64,000 nucleotides of DNA from an uncultured Clostridia bacterium. Lineage in GTDB: Bacteria > Bacillota > Clostridia > Lachnospirales > Lachnospiraceae. The notes under the pieces were generated by a model. That model was given only the letters and a program-made list of their open reading frames with translations, was not told where the DNA came from and did not search any database. The translations under genes and the position numbers were made by a program. Location: the NCBI GenBank assembly GCA_948467395.1, contig CAOKDX010000001.1, forward strand, positions 372,001 to 436,000, written 5' to 3'. Positions 55,984-63,023 of the stretch are shown one piece after another (position 1 is the stretch's first letter; the number at the start of each line of letters is the position of its first letter).

Positions 55984-56850
55984 ATGGGTAATATCATTAC
56001 GCTTCCGTCCAATCCTTCCTGGGAAGGCATGGCGGAGGTATTTCCCGATGTGGTTTTTTCACAGGCGGGAGGGGAAGAATTGAAAATGCAGATTATCGCG
56101 CCGTGGTGGAATCGTGAGGGGAAGGAGGTGCCGGCGTATCCCCTTGTGGTGTTTGTACAGGGAAGCGCATGGACATTTCCCGGCGTCTGGTATCAGATAC
56201 CACAGCTGTCGGAACTGGCAAAGAAAGGATATGTGGTGGCCACCATCACCCACCGCAGCAGCATGGAGGGACATCCTTTTCCGGCATGTCTGCAGGACGT
56301 CAAGACGGCGGTTCGTTTTCTGCGGAAGAATGCGCAGGTCTATGGCATTGATGCGGAGCGCGTCGGCCTATGGGGGACGTCCTCCGGCGCCAATTTGTCG
56401 CTGCTGGCGGCCATGACAGAGGGAGAGGAGCGCTATATCACGGAAGAATATCGGGAATATTCTGACAGTGTGGACTATGTGGCCGCCTGTTTCCCCACAA
56501 CAGATCTGGTGGAATATATGCTGGATGATGCAGGAGAGCAGGAGATCAAGGACATCTTTACCGCTCTGTCCGGGGGGACGGTGGATGAGGAGATGAGCGT
56601 CCTGAGGGAAATGAGTCCCTATCACAGAGTGCGGGAGGATTTTTCGACAGAATATCCCCCCATTTTGATCGCTCACGGAGATGCCGATGAACTCATTCCT
56701 CACAATCAGAGTCTGAAATTATATGAGGCACTGGAGAGGAAGGGCGCGGATGTCACAATGGTTACCGTGGAGGGGGCGCCTCACGAAGATGCTTTCTGGA
56801 GCCAGGAGATGCTGGAATTCATTTATCATTTTATCCAAAAAAATTCATAA
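55984..56850 (+). CDS. Alpha/beta-hydrolase, esterase/lipase of the BD-FAE/HSL type
   Basis: A 288-residue cytosolic esterase. The oxyanion region is VVFVQGSAWTF (equivalent to HGGG). The nucleophile elbow is GLWGTSSGANLSLLAA with Ser in GTSSG. The acid is Asp in IAHGDADELIP and the His is in VEGAPHEDAFW. This fits esterases that remove acetyl, feruloyl or short acyl groups from plant polysaccharides or small molecules. GAGGAG precedes the ATG. It appears monocistronic, with a hairpin before it and a terminator after. Confidence 0.88.
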   Translation: MGNIITLPSNPSWEGMAEVFPDVVFSQAGGEELKMQIIAPWWNREGKEVPAYPLVVFVQGSAWTFPGVWYQIPQLSELAKKGYVVATITHRSSMEGHPFPACLQDVKTAVRFLRKNAQVYGIDAERVGLWGTSSGANLSLLAAMTEGEERYITEEYREYSDSVDYVAACFPTTDLVEYMLDDAGEQEIKDIFTALSGGTVDEEMSVLREMSPYHRVREDFSTEYPPILIAHGDADELIPHNQSLKLYEALERKGADVTMVTVEGAPHEDAFWSQEMLEFIYHFIQKNS

Positions 56851-56871
56851 TAGAGCCCGGCTGCCTTCCTG

Positions 56872-56902
56872 CAGGGCAATTGCCCTGTCTTCCATTCTTT
56901 AT
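56872..56902 (+). terminator. Terminator after the esterase gene
   Basis: CAGGGCAATTGCCCTG (56872-56887) is a perfect palindrome forming a short stem with an AATT loop, followed by TCTTCCATTCTTT. Confidence 0.55.
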
Positions 56903-56904
56903 GC

Positions 56905-56933
56905 TTGAAATCAACTTCAAAATAGTGTATGAT
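56905..56933 (+). promoter_or_regulatory. Sigma-A promoter of the asd-pyr operon
   Basis: TTGAAA (56905-56910), 17-base spacer, TATGAT (56928-56933), 53 bases before asd. Confidence 0.65.
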
Positions 56934-56986
56934 AAGAAAGACTATGAATGTAGATAAGATAGAATATGCACAAATGGAGGTAGATC

Positions 56987-58072
56987 ATGAGCGATAAATT
57001 GAGAGTGGGTATCCTTGGAGGTACCGGTATGGTTGGGCAGAGGTTTATTTCTTTGCTGGAGGATCATCCGTGGTTTGAGGTTGTGACCATTGCAGCCAGT
57101 CCGAGAAGTGCAGGAAAGACATATGAGGAGGCAGTAGGAGGCCGCTGGAAGATGCAGGCACCGATGCCGGAAGCAGTGAAAAAGATAGTTGTAAAAAATG
57201 TAAACGATATCGATGCAGTCAGCTCCGAGGTTGATTTCGTTTTCAGCGCTGTGGATATGACGAAAGAGGAGATTAAAAAAATAGAAGAAGACTATGCAAA
57301 GGCAGAGATCCCTGTTGTGTCCAACAACAGTGCACACAGATGGACGCCGGATGTTCCCATGATCGTGCCGGAAGTAAATCCGGAACATCTGGAGGTGATC
57401 GAGAGCCAGAAGAAACGTCTTGGCACCACAAGGGGATTTATCTGTGTGAAACCGAACTGTTCGATCCAGAGCTATGCCCCTGCTTTGACCGCGTGGCGCA
57501 AATTTAAGCCGACGGTGGTTGTGGCGACGACATATCAGGCGATTTCCGGCGCCGGCAAGAACTTTCAGGACTGGCCGGAGATGGAACACAACATCATTCC
57601 CTTTATCGGCGGGGAAGAGGAGAAGAGCGAACAGGAGCCCCTGCGCATATGGGGCAGGGTGGAGAACGGCCAGATCGTGAAGGCGGACACTCCGCTGATC
57701 ACCAGCCAGTGTATCCGTGTTCCCGTTCTGGACGGCCACACGGCAGCCGTATTCGTAAATTTTGCCACGAAGCCTTCCAAGGAAGAGCTGATTCAGGCAC
57801 TGACAGAGTTTAAGGGGGCGCCGCAGGAGCTGGGGCTGCCCAATGCGCCGAAACAGTTTATCCAGTATCTGGAAGAGGATAACCGCCCACAGGTGGCACT
57901 GGACGTCAATTATGAGAACGGCTTTGGGGTCAGTATCGGAAGACTCAGGGAGGACGCTTATTTTGACTGGAAATTTGTCGGTCTGTCCCATAATACGATA
58001 CGGGGCGCAGCCGGCGGCGCCGTACTGATGGCGGAGCTGCTTAAGGCAAAGGGATATATTGCCGCAAAATAG
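56987..58072 (+). CDS. asd: Aspartate-semialdehyde dehydrogenase
   Basis: Reduces aspartyl-phosphate to aspartate semialdehyde, the branch point to lysine/DAP, threonine and methionine. The 361-residue enzyme has the NADP motif VGILGGTGMVGQRF, SNNSAHRW, the catalytic Cys in VKPNCSIQSYAP (Cys158) and the catalytic His region VPVLDGHTAAVFVNF. The sequence is of the archaeal/fungal-like branch, also common in Clostridia, rather than the classical enterobacterial branch. DAP supply links it to the MurE in this window. Followed by a Nudix gene and pyr genes on the same strand. Confidence 0.95.
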   Translation: MSDKLRVGILGGTGMVGQRFISLLEDHPWFEVVTIAASPRSAGKTYEEAVGGRWKMQAPMPEAVKKIVVKNVNDIDAVSSEVDFVFSAVDMTKEEIKKIEEDYAKAEIPVVSNNSAHRWTPDVPMIVPEVNPEHLEVIESQKKRLGTTRGFICVKPNCSIQSYAPALTAWRKFKPTVVVATTYQAISGAGKNFQDWPEMEHNIIPFIGGEEEKSEQEPLRIWGRVENGQIVKADTPLITSQCIRVPVLDGHTAAVFVNFATKPSKEELIQALTEFKGAPQELGLPNAPKQFIQYLEEDNRPQVALDVNYENGFGVSIGRLREDAYFDWKFVGLSHNTIRGAAGGAVLMAELLKAKGYIAAK

Positions 58073-58106
58073 CATATTGATATTTCTGAAAGGAGTGCAG
58101 GATACC

Positions 58107-58556
58107 ATGGGGAAATTTCGTATTCTAATCAAGGGGATCGTAAGACATAACGGAAGATATCTGGCTGTAGAGCGCTGGTATGATGACCGGATCTTTGAAC
58201 CGTACCAGTGGGAATTTGTAGATGGCGAGATGGAGTTTGGGGAGACGCCGGATAAGGCGGTAGAGAGGATTGTGGCAGAAAAGGCAGGACTTTCGGTTGT
58301 GCCGGATAAGGTTCTCTATACGTGGGGATTCACTGCCGGTGAAACCTGCACTACAGGGATTGCCTTTCTCTGTGAGGCCGCGTCCGATGAGGTGATCTTA
58401 TCCGAGGAGCTGCATAATTACCGCTGGATAGTGAGGGAAGAGATCTCACAGGTTATCACCAACCCGGCGGTAGTGAAAGACATAGAAAATGCAGGCTTGT
58501 CGAATTCTTTTAACCTGGATGATTTTGGTCTGGATGAGTTTGATTTTCATGCGTGA
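58107..58556 (+). CDS. Nudix-fold protein with degenerate Nudix box
   Basis: A 149-residue protein with Nudix-like strands (ILIKGIVRHNGRYLAVERWYDD) and a box GEMEFGETPDKAVERIVAEKAGL. Compared with Gx5Ex7REUxEExGU, the first Glu of REUxEE is Ile and the second Glu of EE is Lys, so one or two metal ligands are lost and activity is doubtful. The C-terminal tail is acidic with repeats of LDDFGLDEFDF. ATG 58107 follows AAAGGAG and GCAGGA. Sixteen upstream codons that start inside asd are ignored. Its position between asd and pyrC suggests co-transcription. Confidence 0.8.
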   Translation: MGKFRILIKGIVRHNGRYLAVERWYDDRIFEPYQWEFVDGEMEFGETPDKAVERIVAEKAGLSVVPDKVLYTWGFTAGETCTTGIAFLCEAASDEVILSEELHNYRWIVREEISQVITNPAVVKDIENAGLSNSFNLDDFGLDEFDFHA

Positions 58557-58574
58557 GGAAAGGCGGCTGATGGA

Positions 58575-59876
58575 TTGAAATTATGGATTAAGAATGGACA
58601 TCTTCTGGATCCCGCAAATCACTGTGATGAAATATGTGATATTTTTCTGAAAGAGGGAAGGGTTGCCGGTATCGGCAGCCTTTCTTCGGATGAGAAGGAA
58701 GATTTTGAGAATGCTGAAATAATCGATGCGGCAGGTAAATATGTGATGCCGGGCTTTGTGGATCTGCATGTGCATCTGCGGGAGCCGGGCTTTGAGTACA
58801 AGGAAACAATACAGACGGGGACCGCGGCGGCAGCCAAGGGCGGATTTACAGCGGTCTGCCCTATGCCGAATACAAACCCATCCACAGACTGTCCGGAAAT
58901 GATAAAGAGGATTCTTGACATTGCCGGGCGGGACAGTAAGATTCATGTGTACCCGGTGGGCGCCGTGACAAAGGGGCAGATGGGAAAAGAGATCACCGAC
59001 ATCGCCGGGATGGTACAGGCCGGCGCCAAAGCCATCAGTGAGGACGGGAAATCCGTGATGGATGCACAGCTCTACCGAAGGGCCATGGTAGAGGCGGCGA
59101 AGGCAGGGATTCCGGTGCTGGCTCACTGTGAGGACAAAAACATGGTGGGGAATGGAGCCATGAATGCCGGAGAGAAGGCCGATTCTCTCGGCATCACTGG
59201 GATTTCCAATGCGGTGGAGGACGTCATCGTGGCAAGGGATATCCTGCTGGCGAAGGAAACCGGGGCAAGACTGCATCTGTGCCACTGCTCCACCAGGGAC
59301 AGCGTATCCATGATACGGTTTGCGAAGGAGCAGGGCGTTCTGGTGTCCGGGGAGGTATGTCCCCATCATTTCGCCATGACAGAGGACGAAATCCCGGCGG
59401 ACGATGCCAACTATAAGATGAATCCGCCGCTGCGCAGCAGGGAGGATGTGGATATGCTGTGCCGGGGGCTCTCGGAGGGAATTATGGAGGCGATCTCTAC
59501 GGATCATGCGCCACACGCTGAGGAGGAAAAGAAGAAATCCATAGCCGATGCGCCTTTCGGCATCGTGGGTTCCGAGACGGCATATGCTCTTGCGGTGACC
59601 TTTCTTGTAAAAAAAGGATATCTGACGCCGATGCAGCTGGTGGAGCGCATGAGCACCAGCCCGTGCCGGATCCTGGGAGTGCCCGGAGGAGATCTGTCGC
59701 CGGGAATGCCAGCGGATATCACCATAGCGGACATGGATTCCGTCTATGAGATTGACAAAAATACTTTTGTATCAAAAGGGAAAAATACACCATTTCACGG
59801 CACCAGAGTCCAGGGGCGTGTCCATTATACCATCGTGGGCGGAGAAATCGTGTATCAGTACAGTGGAGGTAAATGA
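58575..59876 (+). CDS. pyrC: Dihydroorotase
   Basis: Closes carbamoyl-aspartate to dihydroorotate, step three of UMP synthesis. The 433-residue amidohydrolase has the zinc motif FVDLHVHLREPGFEYKET, the conserved VCPMPNTNP, HCEDKN, HLCHCSTRDSV and the catalytic Asp in STDHAPHAEEEK. The start is TTG 58575, giving the usual MKLWIKNGHLLDP opening. No ATG is better placed. The stop is one base from the pyrF ATG. Confidence 0.95.
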   Translation: MKLWIKNGHLLDPANHCDEICDIFLKEGRVAGIGSLSSDEKEDFENAEIIDAAGKYVMPGFVDLHVHLREPGFEYKETIQTGTAAAAKGGFTAVCPMPNTNPSTDCPEMIKRILDIAGRDSKIHVYPVGAVTKGQMGKEITDIAGMVQAGAKAISEDGKSVMDAQLYRRAMVEAAKAGIPVLAHCEDKNMVGNGAMNAGEKADSLGITGISNAVEDVIVARDILLAKETGARLHLCHCSTRDSVSMIRFAKEQGVLVSGEVCPHHFAMTEDEIPADDANYKMNPPLRSREDVDMLCRGLSEGIMEAISTDHAPHAEEEKKKSIADAPFGIVGSETAYALAVTFLVKKGYLTPMQLVERMSTSPCRILGVPGGDLSPGMPADITIADMDSVYEIDKNTFVSKGKNTPFHGTRVQGRVHYTIVGGEIVYQYSGGK

Positions 59877-59877
59877 G

Positions 59878-60795
59878 ATGATCAATAAGCTGATAGAGAA
59901 AATTAAGAAGACGGGAGCGCCTGTCGTAGTAGGGCTGGATCCCATGCTGGATTATATCCCGTCCCATATCATGGACGGCGCCGTAAAGGAGCAGGGAGAG
60001 ACGCTGGAGGCGGCAGGAGAGGCCATCTGGCAATACAATAAGGGAATAATTGATGCCGTGTACGACCTGATCCCTGCCGTCAAACCACAGATCGCCATGT
60101 ATGAGCAGTTCGGGATTCCGGGGCTTGCGGCCTTTAAAAAAACAGTGGATTATTGTAAGGAAAAGGATCTGGTGGTGATCGGAGACATTAAGCGCGGCGA
60201 TATCGGGTCGACTTCGGCAGCCTATGCCAATGCCCACATCGGAAGTGTAACGGTGGGAAATACAAAGCTGTCCGGTTTTCAGGAGGATTTCGTCACAGTA
60301 AATCCCTATCTCGGAAGTGACGGCGTCAAACCGTTTATTGATGTCTGCAGAGAGGAGAGGAGAGGAATCTTTGTTCTGGTGAAGACCTCCAATCCGTCCT
60401 CTGGAGAATTTCAGGATCAGAAGATTGATGGGAAACCATTATATGAGATCGTCGGCGAACAGGTGGCGAAATGGGGAGAGGACTGTATGGGAGATTCCTA
60501 CAGTTATGTGGGAGCCGTTGTGGGTGCTACCTACCCGGAGATGGGAAAGGTGCTGCGGGATCTCATGCCGAAGACATATATTCTCGTACCCGGCTATGGT
60601 GCACAGGGCGGCACGGCGGAGGATCTGAAGCCGTATTTCAATAAGGACGGGCTGGGAGCCATCGTCAACTCTTCCCGGGGCATTATATGCGCTTACAAGC
60701 AGGAGAAATATGCCGGTTTTGGCCAGGCGAATTATGCGGACGCTTCCCGGCAGGCAGTGATTGATATGATAGAGGATATTACAGGTATATTCTGA
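59878..60795 (+). CDS. pyrF: Orotidine 5'-phosphate decarboxylase (type 2)
   Basis: Last step of UMP synthesis. The 305 residues fit the longer type 2 enzymes. VVVGLDPMLDYIP opens the barrel and the catalytic set is VIGDIKRGDIGSTSAAYA (Asp-Lys-x-x-Asp). PGYGAQGGTAEDL is the phosphate loop. ATG 59878 is eight bases after GGAGG. The frame is open for 44 codons upstream inside pyrC but is not used. A 171-base gap with stacked palindromes precedes pyrK. Confidence 0.95.
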   Translation: MINKLIEKIKKTGAPVVVGLDPMLDYIPSHIMDGAVKEQGETLEAAGEAIWQYNKGIIDAVYDLIPAVKPQIAMYEQFGIPGLAAFKKTVDYCKEKDLVVIGDIKRGDIGSTSAAYANAHIGSVTVGNTKLSGFQEDFVTVNPYLGSDGVKPFIDVCREERRGIFVLVKTSNPSSGEFQDQKIDGKPLYEIVGEQVAKWGEDCMGDSYSYVGAVVGATYPEMGKVLRDLMPKTYILVPGYGAQGGTAEDLKPYFNKDGLGAIVNSSRGIICAYKQEKYAGFGQANYADASRQAVIDMIEDITGIF

Positions 60796-60806
60796 AAGGA
60801 AAAAGT

Positions 60807-60945
60807 GCGAAGGAAACTACGGATTCGAAAAAACCTCATCACGTAGTTTCTCGCAAGACGCCGCTTGCGGCATCTTGCTCGATTCACACTGGAAGAACGC
60901 AAAAGCGGCGTTCTTCATGAAAAAGTTTGTGCCGCCTGCGGCGGC
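60807..60945. repeat. Compound palindromic intergenic element
   Basis: Four consecutive hairpins fill 139 bases. One: GCGAAGGAAACTACG / CGTAGTTTCTCGC (60807-60854, one bulge). Two: GCAAGACGCCGC / GCGGCATCTTGC (60853-60878, one mismatch). Three: GAAGAACGC / GCGTTCTTC (60892-60916, perfect). Four: GCCGCC / GGCGGC (60931-60945). The density of inverted repeats between two genes of one operon suggests a dispersed REP-like or miniature mobile element. This needs a genome-wide copy search. Confidence 0.6.
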
Positions 60946-60966
60946 ATGTCGGAAAGAGTGGAAAAT

Positions 60967-61746
60967 ATGACGAAGATACAATGTATGGCGAAGATCAAAG
61001 AGAATTCCAGACTGGCGGAGGGGATTTTCTCTATGTGGCTGGAGGCGCAGGACATTGCCGGACAGGCAGTGCCGGGACAATTTATCTCCCTTTACTGCCG
61101 GGATGGGGACAGGCTTCTTCCACGTCCCATCAGCTTGTGCGAGATAGAACGGGAAGATGGGATGCTCCGCCTGGTATACCGTGTCGTGGGAGCAGGAACG
61201 GAGGAATTTTCCAGGATGCACCCCGGTGATCAGATCCGGGTGCTGGGACCTCTTGGAAATGGCTTTCCCATGAAAGAGGACACAAGCAAAGGGGCAGTCC
61301 TGATCGGCGGCGGAATCGGCATACCGCCATTACTACAATTGTCGAAAGAACTGGAGGGAGAGGTGACCGTCGTTGTCGGTTACCGGAATTCCGATACCTT
61401 TCTTCTGGAAGAGCTGCAAGAGGCGGCAGATCATGTGGTGGTTGCCACGGAAGATGGCAGTATTGGCACACAGGGGAATGTAATGGACGCCATTCGTGTA
61501 AACCACGTACAGGGAGATGTAATCTACTCCTGTGGTCCAATACCAATGCTCCGGGGGGTAAAGGAATGGGGACTGAAACAGGGGATACCGGCCTGGCTGT
61601 CCATGGAAGAGCGCATGGCATGTGGGATTGGCGCCTGCCTTGGCTGCGTGTGCCAGTCTACAGAAGTAGATGATCATTCCATGGTAAAAAATAAACGAGT
61701 TTGTAAAGATGGTCCGGTATTTTTATCAACCGAGGTGGAGCTGTGA
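60967..61746 (+). CDS. pyrK: Dihydroorotate dehydrogenase B, electron-transfer subunit
   Basis: Passes electrons from PyrD to NAD+. The 259-residue FAD and 2Fe-2S protein has the flavin motif RLLPRPISLCEIE, the NAD-binding GGGIGIPPLLQL, and the iron-sulfur cysteines in MACGIGACLGCVCQS plus a later VCKDGPVF Cys. The ATG at 60967 is supported by GTGGAAA only weakly. ATG 60985 is an alternative, giving a protein six residues shorter. The open frame upstream runs through the palindromic element and is not used. Confidence 0.92.
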   Translation: MTKIQCMAKIKENSRLAEGIFSMWLEAQDIAGQAVPGQFISLYCRDGDRLLPRPISLCEIEREDGMLRLVYRVVGAGTEEFSRMHPGDQIRVLGPLGNGFPMKEDTSKGAVLIGGGIGIPPLLQLSKELEGEVTVVVGYRNSDTFLLEELQEAADHVVVATEDGSIGTQGNVMDAIRVNHVQGDVIYSCGPIPMLRGVKEWGLKQGIPAWLSMEERMACGIGACLGCVCQSTEVDDHSMVKNKRVCKDGPVFLSTEVEL

Positions 61747-61762
61747 GGAGGGAGGAAGGCAG

Positions 61763-62674
61763 ATGAGTGACAGATTAGCGGTAAATTTCGCAGGGATCAC
61801 TTTTGACAATCCGGTGACGACTGCCTCCGGAACATTTGGTTCCGGGATGGAATACAGTGAGTTTGTCAATCTGGGCAGGCTGGGCGCCGTGACGACGAAA
61901 GGGGTGGCAAACGTGCCGTGGCCAGGCAATCCGGTCCCCCGTATCGCGGAAACCCATGCCGGTATGCTGAACGCCATCGGGCTGCAGAATCCGGGGATGG
62001 AGACACTGATCCGGCGGGATCTTCCTTTTCTACACGAGGAGAATGCCAGAATTATCGTAAATGTCTGCGGTCGGTCGAAAGAGGATTACGAAGAGGTTGT
62101 GGAGCGGCTGGCAGAGGAAGAAATTGATATGCTGGAGATCAATATCTCCTGTCCGAATGTAAAGGCGGGGGGCATCGCCTTCGGCCAGAAGCCGGAGATG
62201 GCGGAGGAGATTACCAGGGCAGTAAAGAGGAAGGCAAAGCAGCCAGTGATCATGAAGCTGAGTCCCAATGTAACAGATATTACAGAGATGGCAAAGGCAG
62301 TGGAGGCAGGAGGTGCCGATGGCGTATCCCTGATCAATACACTGACCGGCATGAAGATTGATGTGAACCGGAAGGCATTTGCCATTGCCAACCAGACAGG
62401 CGGCATGTCCGGCCCCTGTGTGAAGCCCATCGCAGTTCGCATGGTATACCAGGTGGCCAATGCGGTACAGATCCCGGTGCTGGGCATGGGAGGGATCCAG
62501 AATACGGAGGATGCCCTTGAATTTCTGATGGCGGGGGCGACCATGGTAGCAGTGGGGACGGCAAACTTCTACAATCCCAATGTCACATCAGAGATTATCG
62601 ATGGTCTGGAGGCCTACGCACAGCGGGAAGGGCTGGCCAATATAAGCGAGATTATTGGCTGTGTAAAGGGATGA
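61763..62674 (+). CDS. pyrD: Dihydroorotate dehydrogenase B, catalytic subunit
   Basis: Oxidises dihydroorotate to orotate. The 304-residue class 1B subunit has VTTASGTFGSGMEY, TKGV, the catalytic Cys in INISCPNVK, IMKLSPNVTD, LINTLTGM and the FMN-phosphate loop GMGGIQNTEDALEFLMAGA. Works with PyrK as the NAD-linked form of anaerobic Gram-positives. ATG 61763 follows GGAGGGAGGAAGGCAG, 16 bases after the pyrK stop. The frame upstream inside pyrK is ignored. The gene ends the operon just before a T-box-like sequence. Confidence 0.96.
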   Translation: MSDRLAVNFAGITFDNPVTTASGTFGSGMEYSEFVNLGRLGAVTTKGVANVPWPGNPVPRIAETHAGMLNAIGLQNPGMETLIRRDLPFLHEENARIIVNVCGRSKEDYEEVVERLAEEEIDMLEINISCPNVKAGGIAFGQKPEMAEEITRAVKRKAKQPVIMKLSPNVTDITEMAKAVEAGGADGVSLINTLTGMKIDVNRKAFAIANQTGGMSGPCVKPIAVRMVYQVANAVQIPVLGMGGIQNTEDALEFLMAGATMVAVGTANFYNPNVTSEIIDGLEAYAQREGLANISEIIGCVKG

Positions 62675-62704
62675 CAGCCTGTATCGTGAGACATGGGTGA
62701 ATTT

Positions 62705-62773
62705 AGGGTGGTAACACGAAGCATATGCTCTCGTCCCTGAAAAAAGAGATTTTTCAGAGAGGAGGGCTTTTTT
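62705..62773 (+). promoter_or_regulatory. T-box-like antiterminator and terminator lacking a sensor
   Basis: AGGGTGGTAACACG (62705-62718) closely resembles the T-box sequence AGGGTGGTACCGCG, which binds the tRNA acceptor end. GTCCCT downstream would close the antiterminator. The competing terminator is an 18-base arm starting GCTCTCGTCCCTG (62727-62744) paired with TTTTTCAGAGAGGAGGGC (62750-62767), followed by six Ts. A full T-box needs stem I with a specifier codon, but only 30 bases separate the pyrD stop from this motif. No synthetase or amino-acid gene follows. It probably now acts as the pyr operon terminator. Confidence 0.65.
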
Positions 62774-62830
62774 ATCTTATAGGAAAGATCGCCTTGTGCG
62801 GAGCAAGAATCGGTCTTGCTGATTCTTGGA

Positions 62831-62858
62831 GCGTCGCAGTTTTCAGTCGACGCTTTTT
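62831..62858 (+). terminator. Second terminator downstream of the pyr operon
   Basis: GCGTCG (62831-62836) pairs with CGACGC (62848-62853) around an 11-base loop, followed by TTTTTATT. Confidence 0.6.
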
Positions 62859-62913
62859 ATTGCATAAGAAATTTATTGTATTGCGTGGAGTAATTTGAAA
62901 TGGAGTTGGTGTA

Positions 62914-63013
62914 ATGAAAGAAATTACAGATTTACGATCATGGGAATGTCTTAGAGTATGCTGAAGAAAGAGCAGATATCTTTGAGGAGTTTGCAAGAAT
63001 TCTTAAGAAATAG
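62914..63013 (+). pseudogene. Tiny broken open frame upstream of the helicase
   Basis: ATG 62914, eight bases after GGAG, opens a 16-codon frame (MKEITDLRSWECLRVC). One base offset, the sequence continues as a protein-like tail (YDHGNVLEYAEERADIFEEF, ending RILKK and TAG at 63013). A single-base insertion could have split a short gene, or it is the remnant of a C-terminus. Weakly supported. Confidence 0.2.
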
Positions 63014-63023
63014 TGAGGAACAA

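Larger units (their letters stand above)
62675..63023. other. 349-bp junction region after the pyr operon
   Basis: Holds the T-box-like 3' half with its terminator, a second terminator and a tiny broken frame, each listed separately. No intact gene is seen. Base composition changes here from GC-balanced to strongly AT-rich. Confidence 0.7.

Noticed and set aside
56942-58132. 396-codon minus-strand frame opposite asd
   Set aside because: Antisense shadow of a fully conserved asd gene. No domain or ribosome site is evident.
60865-60966. N-terminal extension of PyrK through the palindromic element
   Set aside because: It would translate stacked hairpins and adds sequence foreign to PyrK. The family starts near 60967-60985.
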